From Acidiphilium sp. PA (GTDB taxonomy: Bacteria; Pseudomonadota; Alphaproteobacteria; Acetobacterales; Acetobacteraceae): DNA of 64,000 nt. Below are positions 45,907-54,234 of this stretch, piece by piece (within the stretch, counting starts at the first letter, position 1; every line of letters starts with the position of its first letter). The position numbers and the translations under genes are program-made. Below the pieces are notes generated by a model that saw nothing but the letters and a program-made list of their open reading frames with translations, searched no databases and was not told the origin of the DNA. The stretch lies in the NCBI RefSeq assembly GCF_026191915.1, contig NZ_JAIMBY010000007.1:1-64000 (forward strand), in the 5' to 3' direction.

Positions 45907-46974
45907 TTACAGGGTTTTGGTTGCGGCCATCTGCATGAATTCCGACGTGTAGCGGAACTTCACGTTTTTGGGGTTGCCGAGGATCTTGCCGTTGGGGAAG
46001 CTGATGCCGACGACATCGGGCGAGGGTGCGCCCTGGCCCATCAGACCGTTGGCGAACAGGAATTTGCGGACGTATTGCATGGTCTCGATCAGCTTGGCCG
46101 AGCGGGTGAAGCTTGCGGCGGTCGCGGGCTTGGCGAACAGGTGGGTGGTTTTCACCTGCGCATCGAATCCCGCGAGATCGGTGCCGGAGAGCTTGGCCAT
46201 GGCGGTGCGCGCGGCTTTGCCGGCGGCGGTGTCGGACAGCATGATGCCGAGGGTTTCGTACCAGGCGCCGGCGAGGGCTTTGGCGAATTCGGGGTGGGCT
46301 TTCAGCACATCGGTACGGACGATGCAGAGGTCGAGAATTTCACCGGGGATCTGGGCCGAGGTGAACACTTCATGGGCGGTCTTGTTCTGCATGATCTGCT
46401 GGACGATCGGGTTCCAGGTGACCACGGCGGTGACGGCCGGGGTGAGGTAGGCGGCGGCCATATCGGCGTCGGAGGTGTTGACCAGGCGGACGTCACGCTC
46501 GGTCATGCCGTGTTTTTGCAGGCCGCGCGCGAGCAGATATTGCGAGACCGAATATTGGACGATGTTGACCTTCTGGCCCTTGATATCGGCGAATTTGGTC
46601 TTGCCCTTGAGGATGACGGCATCGTTGCCGTTGGAATAGTCGCCGGTGATGATCGAGGTGGAATCGATGCCGCCGACCGCGGGGACGGCGAGCGTGTCCA
46701 TGTTGGTGATGGTCAGCGCATCGAACCCGCCGGCGGTGTACTGGTTGATCGAGGTCGAGTAATCGGCGACTTCGACGACGTCGATTTCGATGCCGTATTT
46801 ATCGGCCCATTTCTTGACGATGCCGGTATCGGCGGCCCAGGGCCAGGGCATCCAGCCGACATAGACGGTCCAGGCGAGTTTGAATTTCTTTTTGGCGGCG
46901 GCGCGGGCCGCCGGCAGGGCAGTGGTGGCAGCGACGGCCGCGGTCGAAGCGATGAATTGTTTACGTGTCAGCAT
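45907..46974 (-). CDS. ABC transporter substrate-binding protein, guanidine/urea carboxylase region
   Basis: The 355-residue periplasmic binding protein has a signal peptide at residues 1-25 (TRKQF n-region, Ala-rich core, cleavage after AARA). The mature part has WTVYVGWMPWPWAADTGIVKKWADKYGIEIDVVEVADYSTSINQY, as in NitT/TauA-like proteins found beside urea carboxylases. It is the first gene after the guanidine-I riboswitch, with GAAGGGAAACC before the ATG. The ligand is inferred as guanidine; the binding pocket was not analysed. Confidence 0.92.
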   Translation of the reverse strand: MLTRKQFIASTAAVAATTALPAARAAAKKKFKLAWTVYVGWMPWPWAADTGIVKKWADKYGIEIDVVEVADYSTSINQYTAGGFDALTITNMDTLAVPAVGGIDSTSIITGDYSNGNDAVILKGKTKFADIKGQKVNIVQYSVSQYLLARGLQKHGMTERDVRLVNTSDADMAAAYLTPAVTAVVTWNPIVQQIMQNKTAHEVFTSAQIPGEILDLCIVRTDVLKAHPEFAKALAGAWYETLGIMLSDTAAGKAARTAMAKLSGTDLAGFDAQVKTTHLFAKPATAASFTRSAKLIETMQYVRKFLFANGLMGQGAPSPDVVGISFPNGKILGNPKNVKFRYTSEFMQMAATKTL

Positions 46975-47047
46975 GATGGTTTCCCTTCTCGATTGACGGC
47001 CTGCGCGAAGGGCACACGGAGAGACCGATGCGCGCCCACGCACCAAT

Positions 47048-47152
47048 GCTCTCCCGGGCTTTTATCCCGCCGTGTACCGCGCGGATGTCTCCCGCACGGC
47101 TGCGGCTCTCGGACCAGCATCGGGACGACCGACCGGAACCCTAGCCACGGGT
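47048..47152 (-). promoter_or_regulatory. Guanidine-I riboswitch (ykkC class)
   Basis: Read on the minus strand, the aptamer has the two diagnostic blocks in order: GTGGCTAGGGTTCCGG at about 47148-47133, with GGTCCGAGAG about 25 bases later, and GGGATAAAAGCCCGGG at about 47067-47052. These match the guanidine-I consensus closely. It lies about 75 bases before the binding-protein ATG and should turn the operon on when guanidine is bound. Confidence 0.95.
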
Positions 47153-47160
47153 TCAGGCAA

Positions 47161-47176
47161 TGCGAGAACCGTGCCA
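47161..47176 (-). promoter_or_regulatory. Sigma-54 (RpoN) promoter upstream of riboswitch
   Basis: TGGCACGGTTCTCGCA on the minus strand matches TGGCACG-N4-TTGCA with one change (TCGCA). The invariant GG and GC doublets have the required ten-base spacing. The expected start of transcription, about 12 bases past the GC, falls near 47150, exactly at the 5' edge of the guanidine aptamer. This placement strongly supports it. Confidence 0.8.
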
Positions 47177-47690
47177 GCGGCGAGCCGGGGCCATGGAACG
47201 GGGATGGGCGGGTGTTTACGACGTCATTGCCTTACACTTGATCATTGCTGCAAAAAAAATGGCTATATTGATTAAAAATTCCAATCTGTGTGCGCGATCG
47301 CACCGAAATCGCGCGGCGTTTGCGGTGTTGAATCGCTCAAGGCGGGAATGGCATCGGGGTTTCGTCACCGTTGTGCTGGAAATTCGGGCCGTGCGGTTTT
47401 TTGCAACGACGTGTGCTGATTTTTATGCTATTCTTTGCACGATTTTCGCTCTACTCATGGTGCATTGATCAATATTTGATCATTAAGGCGTAGATTAGCG
47501 CTCCGTTCGTAGGATATCTGATACGAAAGATTGAAGCGGAACTGACTTTTTGATTATGATCCGATATGCCTATGCTGACCTGGCCGGTGGCGGGGCCATC
47601 TGAAAGGAACGACTGCATGCGAACCAACATCGGTCCGACCGATCGGGATGATCCTGCCGCCGGCCAACGCAGCCTGGCATGGTATGAAGC
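47177..47690. promoter_or_regulatory. Divergent regulatory region with TGATCAA palindrome
   Basis: This region is AT-rich relative to the chromosome (47230-47560) with no supported gene. A perfect 7-bp inverted repeat with 3-bp spacer, TGATCAATATTTGATCA, lies at 47466-47482. A related half site, TTGATCATTG, occurs at about 47239-47248. It probably contains activator sites for the sigma-54 promoter and the promoter of the biuH-like gene, but no canonical NtrC box could be fixed. Confidence 0.55.
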
Positions 47691-48365
47691 GTGACGCAGC
47701 TCTGTGTTGCGGCGGAGCCTTATGAGTTCAGCGCCGATCCGGCGCGTACCGCACTCGTCATTATCGACATGCAACGGGATTTTCTGGAACCCGGCGGGTT
47801 TGGTGCGGCGCTGGGCAACGATGTCGCCCTGTTGCGCAGCGCGATTGCGCCGATCGCAGCGACGCTGCACGCCGCACGGGCCTGCGGGATGCTGGTGATC
47901 CACACGCGCGAGGGGCATCGCCCTGATCTGTCCGATTTGCCGCCGGCCAAGAAAACGCGCGGCCGGCTTGCCTGCGGCATCGGCGATGCCGGGCCGATGG
48001 GGCGGATCCTCGTGCGCGGCGAGGCCGGGCATGGGTTGATCGCCGAACTGGCGCCGATCGATGGCGAACCGGTGATCGACAAGCCCGGCAAGGGGGCGTT
48101 CTATGCCACTGATCTTGAGACGATTCTGCGCCAGCGTGGCATCGGGTGGTTGATTCTATGCGGCGTGACCACGGAAGTTTGCGTTCATACCACCTTGCGG
48201 GAAGCGAACGATCGGGGCTTCGAATGTCTGGTGCTGAGCGATGGCACGGCTTCGTATTTTCCGCAGTTTCATGCATGGGCGCTCGCCATGGTCAAGGCGC
48301 AGGGCGGGATCTTCGGCTGGGTGACAGACAGCGCGGCGCTGATTGCCGCCATGCAGGGAGAGTGA
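47691..48365 (+). CDS. Isochorismatase-family hydrolase, biuret hydrolase-like
   Basis: The 224-residue cysteine hydrolase has the family triad: Asp26 in [10 protein letters not shown], Lys131 in IDKPGKGAF and Cys164 in [11 protein letters not shown]. By context (allophanate hydrolase, AtzE/G/H and an NCS2 permease nearby) it most resembles biuret amidohydrolase BiuH, which makes allophanate plus ammonia. A ureidoacrylate- or carbamoyl-compound amidase is possible. The start is GTG 47691; no ATG in frame suits. The permease starts two bases downstream, so they form an operon. Confidence 0.82.
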   Translation: MTQLCVAAEPYEFSADPARTALVIIDMQRDFLEPGGFGAALGNDVALLRSAIAPIAATLHAARACGMLVIHTREGHRPDLSDLPPAKKTRGRLACGIGDAGPMGRILVRGEAGHGLIAELAPIDGEPVIDKPGKGAFYATDLETILRQRGIGWLILCGVTTEVCVHTTLREANDRGFECLVLSDGTASYFPQFHAWALAMVKAQGGIFGWVTDSAALIAAMQGE

Positions 48366-48367
48366 CG

Positions 48368-49945
48368 ATGCGGACACGCACGGATCAGATCGCTTTGTGG
48401 GTCGGCGGCGACTGGAACGGATTTTTCGGCCTGTTCACCAATGTGCTGCTCAACGTGATCGTGCTGACCGGGTTGTGTCTGGGTGTGGTGCATCTGCCCG
48501 ATGATGTCGTGTTTGGACGCATCCTGCCGGCGCTCGGGATCGCGCTGCCGCTGGGTAATTTGTTTTACGCTTATCTGGCCTGGAAGCTTTCGAAATCGAG
48601 CGGGCGCTCCGATGTGACCGCGATGCCCTATGGGCCGAGTGTGCCGCATATGTTCATCGTGGTGTTCGTGATCATGCTGCCGACCTGGCTGAAGACGCAT
48701 GACCCGATCGCGGCGTGGGAGGCGGGGTTGGCGTGGGCGTTCATTATCGGCGTGATCGTGACGATCGGGGCGTTCGTCGGGCCGACCATTCGCAAATACA
48801 CGCCGCGCGCGGCGATGCTGGGGGCGCTGGCGGGGATTTCGATCGCCTTCATCGCGATGCGGCCGGCGTTTCAGTTTTTCGAAGTGCCGTGGCTCGGGTT
48901 CTTATCGTTCGGCATCATTCTGCTCAGCTGGACCGCGAAGGTGCGGATGCCGTTCGGCCTGCCGGGCGGGTTGGCGGCGGTGCTGGTGGGTACGGTGCTG
49001 GCCTGGGCGGGGGAATTCACCGGCCTGTCGCATGTGATGCATCCTGCGGCGGTGAGCGCGGCGCTGGGCGAGTTCGGGCTGCATCTGCCGGTGGCCTCCG
49101 GCCATTTCATCAAGGGGCTCGATGCGATCGGACCGCTGCTGGTGACCGCAATTCCGCTTGGCATCTATAATTTCACCGAGGGGATGAGCAACGTCGAGAG
49201 CGCAGCGGCCGCGGGCGATGAGTATGATTTGCGCAAGATCCTGCTGGCCGATGGGATCGGCGCGATGCTCGGGGCGGTGCTTGGCAGCCCGTTTCCGCCG
49301 GCGGTGTACATTGGGCATCCGGGCTGGAAGGCGGTGGGCGGGCGGATCGGTTACTCACTCGCGACCGGGGTGGTGGTTTCGGGGGTGTGTTTTCTCGGTC
49401 TGACCGCGCTGCTGCTGGCAGTGGTGCCGCTGGTCGCGATCCTGCCGATCCTGCTTTACATCGGCCTGGTGATCGGGGCGCAGGCCTTCGAGGCGACGCC
49501 GCCGCGCCATGCGCCGGCGGTGATCCTGGCCTTGCTGCCGAATGTCGCGAACTGGGCGCAAAGCCAGATCGATGGCGCGTTGCACGCGGCCGGTACCACG
49601 GCCGCCGCGGTCGGGTTCACCAAGCTCGACGGGGCGGGCGTGATTTATCGCGGGCTCGAATTGTTCGGCGGCGGTGGTACCCTGGCGGGGCTGGTGCTGG
49701 GCGCGATTGCGGCGTTCATCATCGACCGGAAATTCGAGGCAGCTGCGATCTATGCCGGGATCGGCGCGGTGCTGGCGTTCTTTGGGTTCATCAACGGCAC
49801 GCAGCTGGCGTTCGGCAATTCGGCCCCGGTGGCTTTGGGCTATGCGATTCTGGGGGGTATGTTGCTCCTGCTGTGGCGACGGGCGCCGGTACGGGTTGCA
49901 GCACCGGGTGAGGCGGCGACCGAGGGGATGGTGGAGTCGGTTTAG
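48368..49945 (+). CDS. NCS2-family (xanthine/uracil-type) permease
   Basis: The 525-residue polytopic membrane protein has about 12 to 14 hydrophobic segments, for example residues 20-40, 95-115, 130-150 and 190-210. Family-like features are SSGRSDVTAMPYGPSVPH near 78-95 and LVTAIPLGIYNFTEGMSNVESAAAAGDEYDLRK near 258-290, the latter resembling the NCS2 signature helix. A nucleobase or ureide such as uric acid, xanthine or biuret is a reasonable cargo given its operon with a biuret hydrolase-like gene. The exact substrate is unknown. ATG 48368 follows GGAGAGTGACG. Confidence 0.85.
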   Translation: MRTRTDQIALWVGGDWNGFFGLFTNVLLNVIVLTGLCLGVVHLPDDVVFGRILPALGIALPLGNLFYAYLAWKLSKSSGRSDVTAMPYGPSVPHMFIVVFVIMLPTWLKTHDPIAAWEAGLAWAFIIGVIVTIGAFVGPTIRKYTPRAAMLGALAGISIAFIAMRPAFQFFEVPWLGFLSFGIILLSWTAKVRMPFGLPGGLAAVLVGTVLAWAGEFTGLSHVMHPAAVSAALGEFGLHLPVASGHFIKGLDAIGPLLVTAIPLGIYNFTEGMSNVESAAAAGDEYDLRKILLADGIGAMLGAVLGSPFPPAVYIGHPGWKAVGGRIGYSLATGVVVSGVCFLGLTALLLAVVPLVAILPILLYIGLVIGAQAFEATPPRHAPAVILALLPNVANWAQSQIDGALHAAGTTAAAVGFTKLDGAGVIYRGLELFGGGGTLAGLVLGAIAAFIIDRKFEAAAIYAGIGAVLAFFGFINGTQLAFGNSAPVALGYAILGGMLLLLWRRAPVRVAAPGEAATEGMVESV

Positions 49946-49957
49946 GTTAGGGAAAGG

Positions 49958-50096
49958 GAGGCTTCTTTTTTGAAAAAAAGAAGCAAAAAACTTTCTGACT
50001 CTGGTGCACGGGCGGTTTCACCGGCACTGGCCCAAATTAACAAAGTTTTTTTTTGCTTCTTTTTTGTTCACAAAAAAGAAGGCCTTCCGTCTTTGA
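49958..50096. repeat. Full-length dispersed T/A-hairpin element (copy G)
   Basis: The left arm is at about 49958-49996 and the right arm at about 50041-50096, with the core CTGGTGCACGGGCGGTTTCA between. It lies between two same-strand genes, the permease and atzG. A hairpin here could uncouple the two halves of the module. Confidence 0.8.
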
Positions 50097-50148
50097 TTTT
50101 TTAGTGTAATTTGTTGCGATAACATTCCGAGTAGATGCGAGATACGCC

Positions 50149-50331
50149 ATGACTCAAGACATCCCCGCCTATGTCGACGCTGCCGCGTCACTCCTGGGCT
50201 TGCCGATCGCGCCCGGGCATCGTGATGCGGTGATCGAGGCGATGGCGATGATCTTGGCGCAGGCGGACCTGGTGCTGGCGTTCGATCTGGCGCACACGAT
50301 CGAGGCGGCACCGCGCTTCAGGCCGTGCTGA
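50149..50331 (+). CDS. atzG: AtzG-like small subunit (DUF4089)
   Basis: This 60-residue helical protein (IPAYVDAAASLLGLPIAPGHRDAVIEAM then LAQADLVLAFDL) matches DUF4089/AtzG, which resembles GatC and stabilises the AtzE amidase. Its stop overlaps the AtzE ATG by one base (TGATG), the normal arrangement for this pair. It is easily overlooked because of its size. Confidence 0.88.
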   Translation: MTQDIPAYVDAAASLLGLPIAPGHRDAVIEAMAMILAQADLVLAFDLAHTIEAAPRFRPC

Positions 50332-51686
50332 TGCAGAGTGTGGCGGTGCCGCATCGGGCCAGCGCGACGGCGATTGCGGCCGCGGTGCGGGGCGGGCGGA
50401 TCAGCGCGCGCGCGGTGCTCGAAGATCATCTGGCACGGATTGGAGCACTCGATGGGGCGTTCAACTGCTTCACGACGCTGACGGTGGAACGGGCGCGTAG
50501 CGAGGCCGATGCGGTCGATGCGAAACTGGCGGCGGGGGACGATGCCGGGCCACTCGCGGGCGTGCCGGTGGCGGTGAAGAATCTTTACGACATCGCGGGG
50601 TTGCCGACCTGGGCGGGTTCGAAACTGTATCGTGACGCGGCGCCGGCCGGGGCCGATGCGCCGGTGCTGGCGCGGTTGATCGCGGCCGGGGCGGTGCTGC
50701 TGGGCGCGCTGAACATGGACGAATTCGCCTATGGGTTCACCACCGAAAATGCGCATGACGGGCCGACCCGCAACCCGCACGATGTGGCCCGCAGCGCGGG
50801 TGGTTCGTCCGGCGGGTCGGCCGCAGCGGTGGCGGCGGGGTTCGCGCCGATCACCCTGGGGTCGGACACCAACGGCTCGATCCGCCTGCCGGCCGCGTTG
50901 TGCGGGGTGTTCGGGCTGAAGCCGACCTATGGCGCGCTCGACCGGTCCGGCACGTTTCCGTTCGTCGATAGTCTCGATCATCTCGGCCCGTTCGCGCGTT
51001 GCCCCGAGGATATCGCACTTGCGTTCGATGTGATGCGTGGGGTGGCGCCGGCGCCGATTGCCGATGCCGGCGAAAAGCGGGTGGCGACGCTGGGCGGGTG
51101 GTTCGCCCGGCAGGCGACGCCGGCCGTACTGGACGTGGTGCGGCATGTGGCGATGGCGCTCGGTGCGCGGGATGAGGCAATTCTGCCGGAGGCTGAGCGG
51201 GCGCGCGCGGCGGCGTTTTGCATCACGGCGTCGGAGGGCGGTTCGCTGCATTTCGATATGCTGAAAACCCATGCAGCGGCGTATGACCCGGCAACGAGGC
51301 CACGGCTGATGGCGGGCGCGCTGCTGCCGGCGCATATCGTGCAGGCGGCGCAGCGATTCCGCGCCTGGTTCGCGGCACAGGCCGCGTTGTTGTTCGAGCG
51401 GTACGACGCGCTGCTGGCCCCGGTTTCGCCGTGCGTGGCACCGCTGATCGGGCAGGCACGCATGATGCTCGGGGGCCAGGAATTACCGGTGCGGCCGAAC
51501 CTTGGCCTGTATACCCAGCCGATCAGTTTCATCGGTCTGCCGGTTGTGGTCGTGCCGGTGTATGCCGCGGGCGCGCTGCCGCTGGGGGTGCAGATCATCA
51601 CGGCGCCGGGGCGCGAGGCCACCGGGCTTGCGCTGGCGCACCGCCTGGCGCGGGACGGCGTGACCAACGCGGCCGTGGTGCCGTGA
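50331..51686 (+). CDS. atzE: AtzE-family amidase (1-carboxybiuret hydrolase-like)
   Basis: The 451-residue amidase-signature enzyme has Lys83 (AVKNLYDIAG), GGSSGGS at 157-163 and the nucleophile Ser183 in GSDTNGS. AtzE with AtzG hydrolyses 1-carboxybiuret in cyanuric acid degradation. No AtzD-type cyanuric acid ring-opening enzyme lies in the window, so here it may act on another carboxylated ureide. ATG 50331 is preferred for TGATG coupling; GTG 50325 is possible. The gene ends one base into atzH. Confidence 0.9.
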   Translation: MQSVAVPHRASATAIAAAVRGGRISARAVLEDHLARIGALDGAFNCFTTLTVERARSEADAVDAKLAAGDDAGPLAGVPVAVKNLYDIAGLPTWAGSKLYRDAAPAGADAPVLARLIAAGAVLLGALNMDEFAYGFTTENAHDGPTRNPHDVARSAGGSSGGSAAAVAAGFAPITLGSDTNGSIRLPAALCGVFGLKPTYGALDRSGTFPFVDSLDHLGPFARCPEDIALAFDVMRGVAPAPIADAGEKRVATLGGWFARQATPAVLDVVRHVAMALGARDEAILPEAERARAAAFCITASEGGSLHFDMLKTHAAAYDPATRPRLMAGALLPAHIVQAAQRFRAWFAAQAALLFERYDALLAPVSPCVAPLIGQARMMLGGQELPVRPNLGLYTQPISFIGLPVVVVPVYAAGALPLGVQIITAPGREATGLALAHRLARDGVTNAAVVP

Positions 51687-52081
51687 TGGCGGGCATGACG
51701 ATCGATGATCCGGCGACGCTTGCGAGTGTCGCCGAGATGTTCGCGCGCTATGAGCAGGCGCTGGGGTCCAATGACATCGCGGCGCTGGATGCGTTTTTCT
51801 GGGATTCGCCGCAGACGGTCCGCTACGGCGTCGGCGAGGCGCTGTATGGTATCATGGCGATCCGCGCGTTCCGCCAGGCGCGCGCCGGCGGATCGCCACC
51901 GCGCACGCTCGCGCATCAGGCGATCACCACGTTCGGCGAGGATTTCGCCATCACCAACACCGAGTTTCACCGCACCGGCGAGGCGCGGCGCGGCCGGCAA
52001 TCGCAGGTGTGGGTGCGGTTTGCCGATGTTGGCTGGCGGATCGTAGCCGCGCATGTCTCGCTGGCGGCGGAGACCAGCTGA
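51686..52081 (+). CDS. atzH: AtzH-like protein (DUF3225, SnoaL fold)
   Basis: The 131-residue NTF2/SnoaL-like protein contains FARYEQALGSNDIAALDAFFWDSPQTVRYGVGE near residues 20-50 and SQVWVRFADVGWRIVAAHVSL at the end. AtzH is reported to convert the unstable dicarboxyurea product of AtzE to allophanate. ATG 51686 overlaps the AtzE stop (TGATG). Together atzG-atzE-atzH form a tight three-gene operon ending opposite ilvD. Confidence 0.88.
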   Translation: MAGMTIDDPATLASVAEMFARYEQALGSNDIAALDAFFWDSPQTVRYGVGEALYGIMAIRAFRQARAGGSPPRTLAHQAITTFGEDFAITNTEFHRTGEARRGRQSQVWVRFADVGWRIVAAHVSLAAETS

Positions 52082-52115
52082 GCGCGGCGCCGGCCGATGA
52101 CGATCCGGGAGCCGA

Positions 52116-53969
52116 TCAGCGGCGCCGTTGCACCTGTTTGACGTCGCGGACGGCGCCATTGGCGGCGCTGGTGGTCAGGGCGGCATAGGCTTGCAGCGCG
52201 GCTGAGACAGTACGCTGGCGGCCGATCGGCTGCCAGGCATCGGCGCCGCGGGCTTCCATGGCGTCGCGCCGGGCGGCCAGGGTGGCATCGTCGATCAGCA
52301 GGTCGATCTTGCGGGCGGGGATGTCGATCGCGATCAGGTCGCCTTCCTCGATCAGGCCGATCGCGCCGCCTTCCGCGGCTTCGGGTGACATGTGCCCGAT
52401 CGACAGGCCGGAGGTGCCGCCGGAGAAGCGGCCATCGGTGATCAGGGCGCAGACTTTACCGAGGCCCTTCGATTTCAGATAGCTGGTGGGGTAGAGCATT
52501 TCCTGCATGCCCGGCCCGCCTTTCGGGCCTTCGTAGCGGATGACCACGACATCGCCGGCGACGATTTTATCGCCCAAAATCGCGGCCACGGCATCGTCCT
52601 GGCTCGCGAAAATTCTGGCCGGGCCTTTGAAAATCAAATTGGCGGCATCGACGCCGGCGGTCTTCACGATCGCGCCGTCGACCGCGATGTTGCCGTAGAG
52701 CACGGCGAGGCCACCGTCCTTGCTGAAGGCGTGTTCGGCATCGCGGATGACGCCTTTGACGCGGTCGGTATCGAGCCCGTCGTAGCGGCGGGACTGGCTG
52801 AACGCCTGGGTGGTGCGCACGCCACCGGGGGCGGCGCTGAACAGGGTGCGGGCCTGGTCGCGGCCGTTCATGATATCCCAGAGTTCGACGGCGGCGCCGA
52901 TGGTTTTTTCATGCACGGTCGAGCAGTCGCGGTGCAGCAGGCCGGCGCGGTCGAGCGCGCCGAGCAGGCCCATGATGCCGCCGGCGCGGTGGACATCCTC
53001 CATGTGGACGTCGGGGACCGAGGGCGAGACCTTGCAGAGATTGGGCACGCGGCGGGACAGACGATCGATGTCGGCCATGGTGAAATCGAGCTCGGCCTCG
53101 CGCGCCGCGGCGAGCAGGTGAAGCACGGTGTTGGTGGAACCGCCCATGGCGATGTCGAGCGACATGGCGTTTTCGAACGCATCGAAATTCGCGATCGCGC
53201 GGGGCAGGAGGGTATGATCGTCCTGCTCGTAATGACGGCGGGCGAGATCGACGATCTGCCAGCCGGCCTCGACGAACAGGCGCTTGCGATCGGCATGGGT
53301 GGCGAGCAGCGAGCCGTTGCCCGGCAGGGCGAGGCCGAGCGCCTCGACCAGGCAGTTCATCGAATTGGCGGTGAACATGCCCGAGCATGAGCCGCAGGTG
53401 GGGCAGGCGGAACGCTCCATCACCGCGGCCTGTTCGTCGGTCTGGGTCGGATCGGCGGCGGCGACCATGGCGGTGATCAGGTCGACCGCCTTGGTCTCGC
53501 CCTTGGCGACGTATTTGCCGGCTTCCATCGGGCCGCCGGAGACGAAAATGGTGGGGATGTTCAGGCGGAGTGCCGCCATCAGCATGCCGGGCGTGATCTT
53601 GTCGCAGTTGGAGATGCAGACCAGCGCATCGGCGCAATGGGCGTTGACCATGTATTCGACCGAATCCGCGATCAGCTCGCGCGAGGGCAGGGAATACAGC
53701 ATGCCGCCGTGGCCCATCGCGATGCCGTCGTCGACGGCGATGGTGTTGAACTCCTTGGCGACACCGCCTGCGGCCTCGACCTCGCGCGCGACCAGCTGGC
53801 CGAGATCCTTCAGATGGACATGGCCGGGCACGAACTGGGTGAAGGAATTGGAAATGGCGATGATCGGCTTGCCGAAATCGCCATCGCCCATGCCGGTGGC
53901 GCGCCACAGCGCACGGGCACCCGCCATGTTGCGGCCATGGGTCGAGGTGCGAGACCGATAATGCGGCAT
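52116..53969 (-). CDS. ilvD: Dihydroxy-acid dehydratase
   Basis: The 617-residue enzyme dehydrates 2,3-dihydroxy acids in isoleucine, valine and pantothenate synthesis. The cluster ligands appear as [13 protein letters not shown] and [51 protein letters not shown] and [15 protein letters not shown] are further signatures. It matches the long [4Fe-4S] E. coli-type in length. Convergent with atzH; no ilv neighbours are present. Confidence 0.97.
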   Translation of the reverse strand: MPHYRSRTSTHGRNMAGARALWRATGMGDGDFGKPIIAISNSFTQFVPGHVHLKDLGQLVAREVEAAGGVAKEFNTIAVDDGIAMGHGGMLYSLPSRELIADSVEYMVNAHCADALVCISNCDKITPGMLMAALRLNIPTIFVSGGPMEAGKYVAKGETKAVDLITAMVAAADPTQTDEQAAVMERSACPTCGSCSGMFTANSMNCLVEALGLALPGNGSLLATHADRKRLFVEAGWQIVDLARRHYEQDDHTLLPRAIANFDAFENAMSLDIAMGGSTNTVLHLLAAAREAELDFTMADIDRLSRRVPNLCKVSPSVPDVHMEDVHRAGGIMGLLGALDRAGLLHRDCSTVHEKTIGAAVELWDIMNGRDQARTLFSAAPGGVRTTQAFSQSRRYDGLDTDRVKGVIRDAEHAFSKDGGLAVLYGNIAVDGAIVKTAGVDAANLIFKGPARIFASQDDAVAAILGDKIVAGDVVVIRYEGPKGGPGMQEMLYPTSYLKSKGLGKVCALITDGRFSGGTSGLSIGHMSPEAAEGGAIGLIEEGDLIAIDIPARKIDLLIDDATLAARRDAMEARGADAWQPIGRQRTVSAALQAYAALTTSAANGAVRDVKQVQRRR

Positions 53970-54011
53970 GGGCTTGGTTTCCGTTTCGTTTATTGCGCGA
54001 CAACTATAGTT

Positions 54012-54023
54012 TGGGTCGACCCA
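54012..54023. promoter_or_regulatory. 12-bp palindrome TGGGTCGACCCA upstream of ilvD
   Basis: A perfect palindrome lies 43 bases upstream of the ilvD ATG and two bases downstream of the ribbon-helix-helix gene's stop codon. It could be an operator for ilvD; the neighbouring DNA-binding protein is a natural candidate regulator. This is inference only. Confidence 0.35.
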
Positions 54024-54024
54024 T

Positions 54025-54234
54025 CTAGCTACCCTGCATCGTCAGGGCAAACACGCGCAGGGCGGATGCCAGGCCGTCGCCCGGGATGCGGGCATCGTCG
54101 ATCGAGGCGATCAGGCCTGGCAGGGTGGTCGAGCGCGCTGCCGCGATTGCTTCGAGTGCGGCCCAGAAGGCTGGTTCCAGCGCAATGCTGGTGCGATGGC
54201 CGGACAGCGAGAGACTGCGTTTTTCAAGGCTCAT
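54025..54234 (-). CDS. Ribbon-helix-helix domain protein
   Basis: The 69-residue protein starts with [34 protein letters not shown], the strand-helix-helix pattern of RHH_4-type DNA-binding proteins. The beta-strand is at about 8-20 and two helices follow. It overlaps the hpnN 3' end by 11 bases on the same strand and precedes ilvD. Target unknown. Confidence 0.75.
   Translation of the reverse strand: MSLEKRSLSLSGHRTSIALEPAFWAALEAIAAARSTTLPGLIASIDDARIPGDGLASALRVFALTMQGS

Noticed and set aside
47436-47464. NtrC-type site TGCAC...GGTGCA upstream of the nitrogen operons
   Set aside because: The half sites are about 18 bases apart instead of the usual short spacer, so this is not a credible NtrC dyad.
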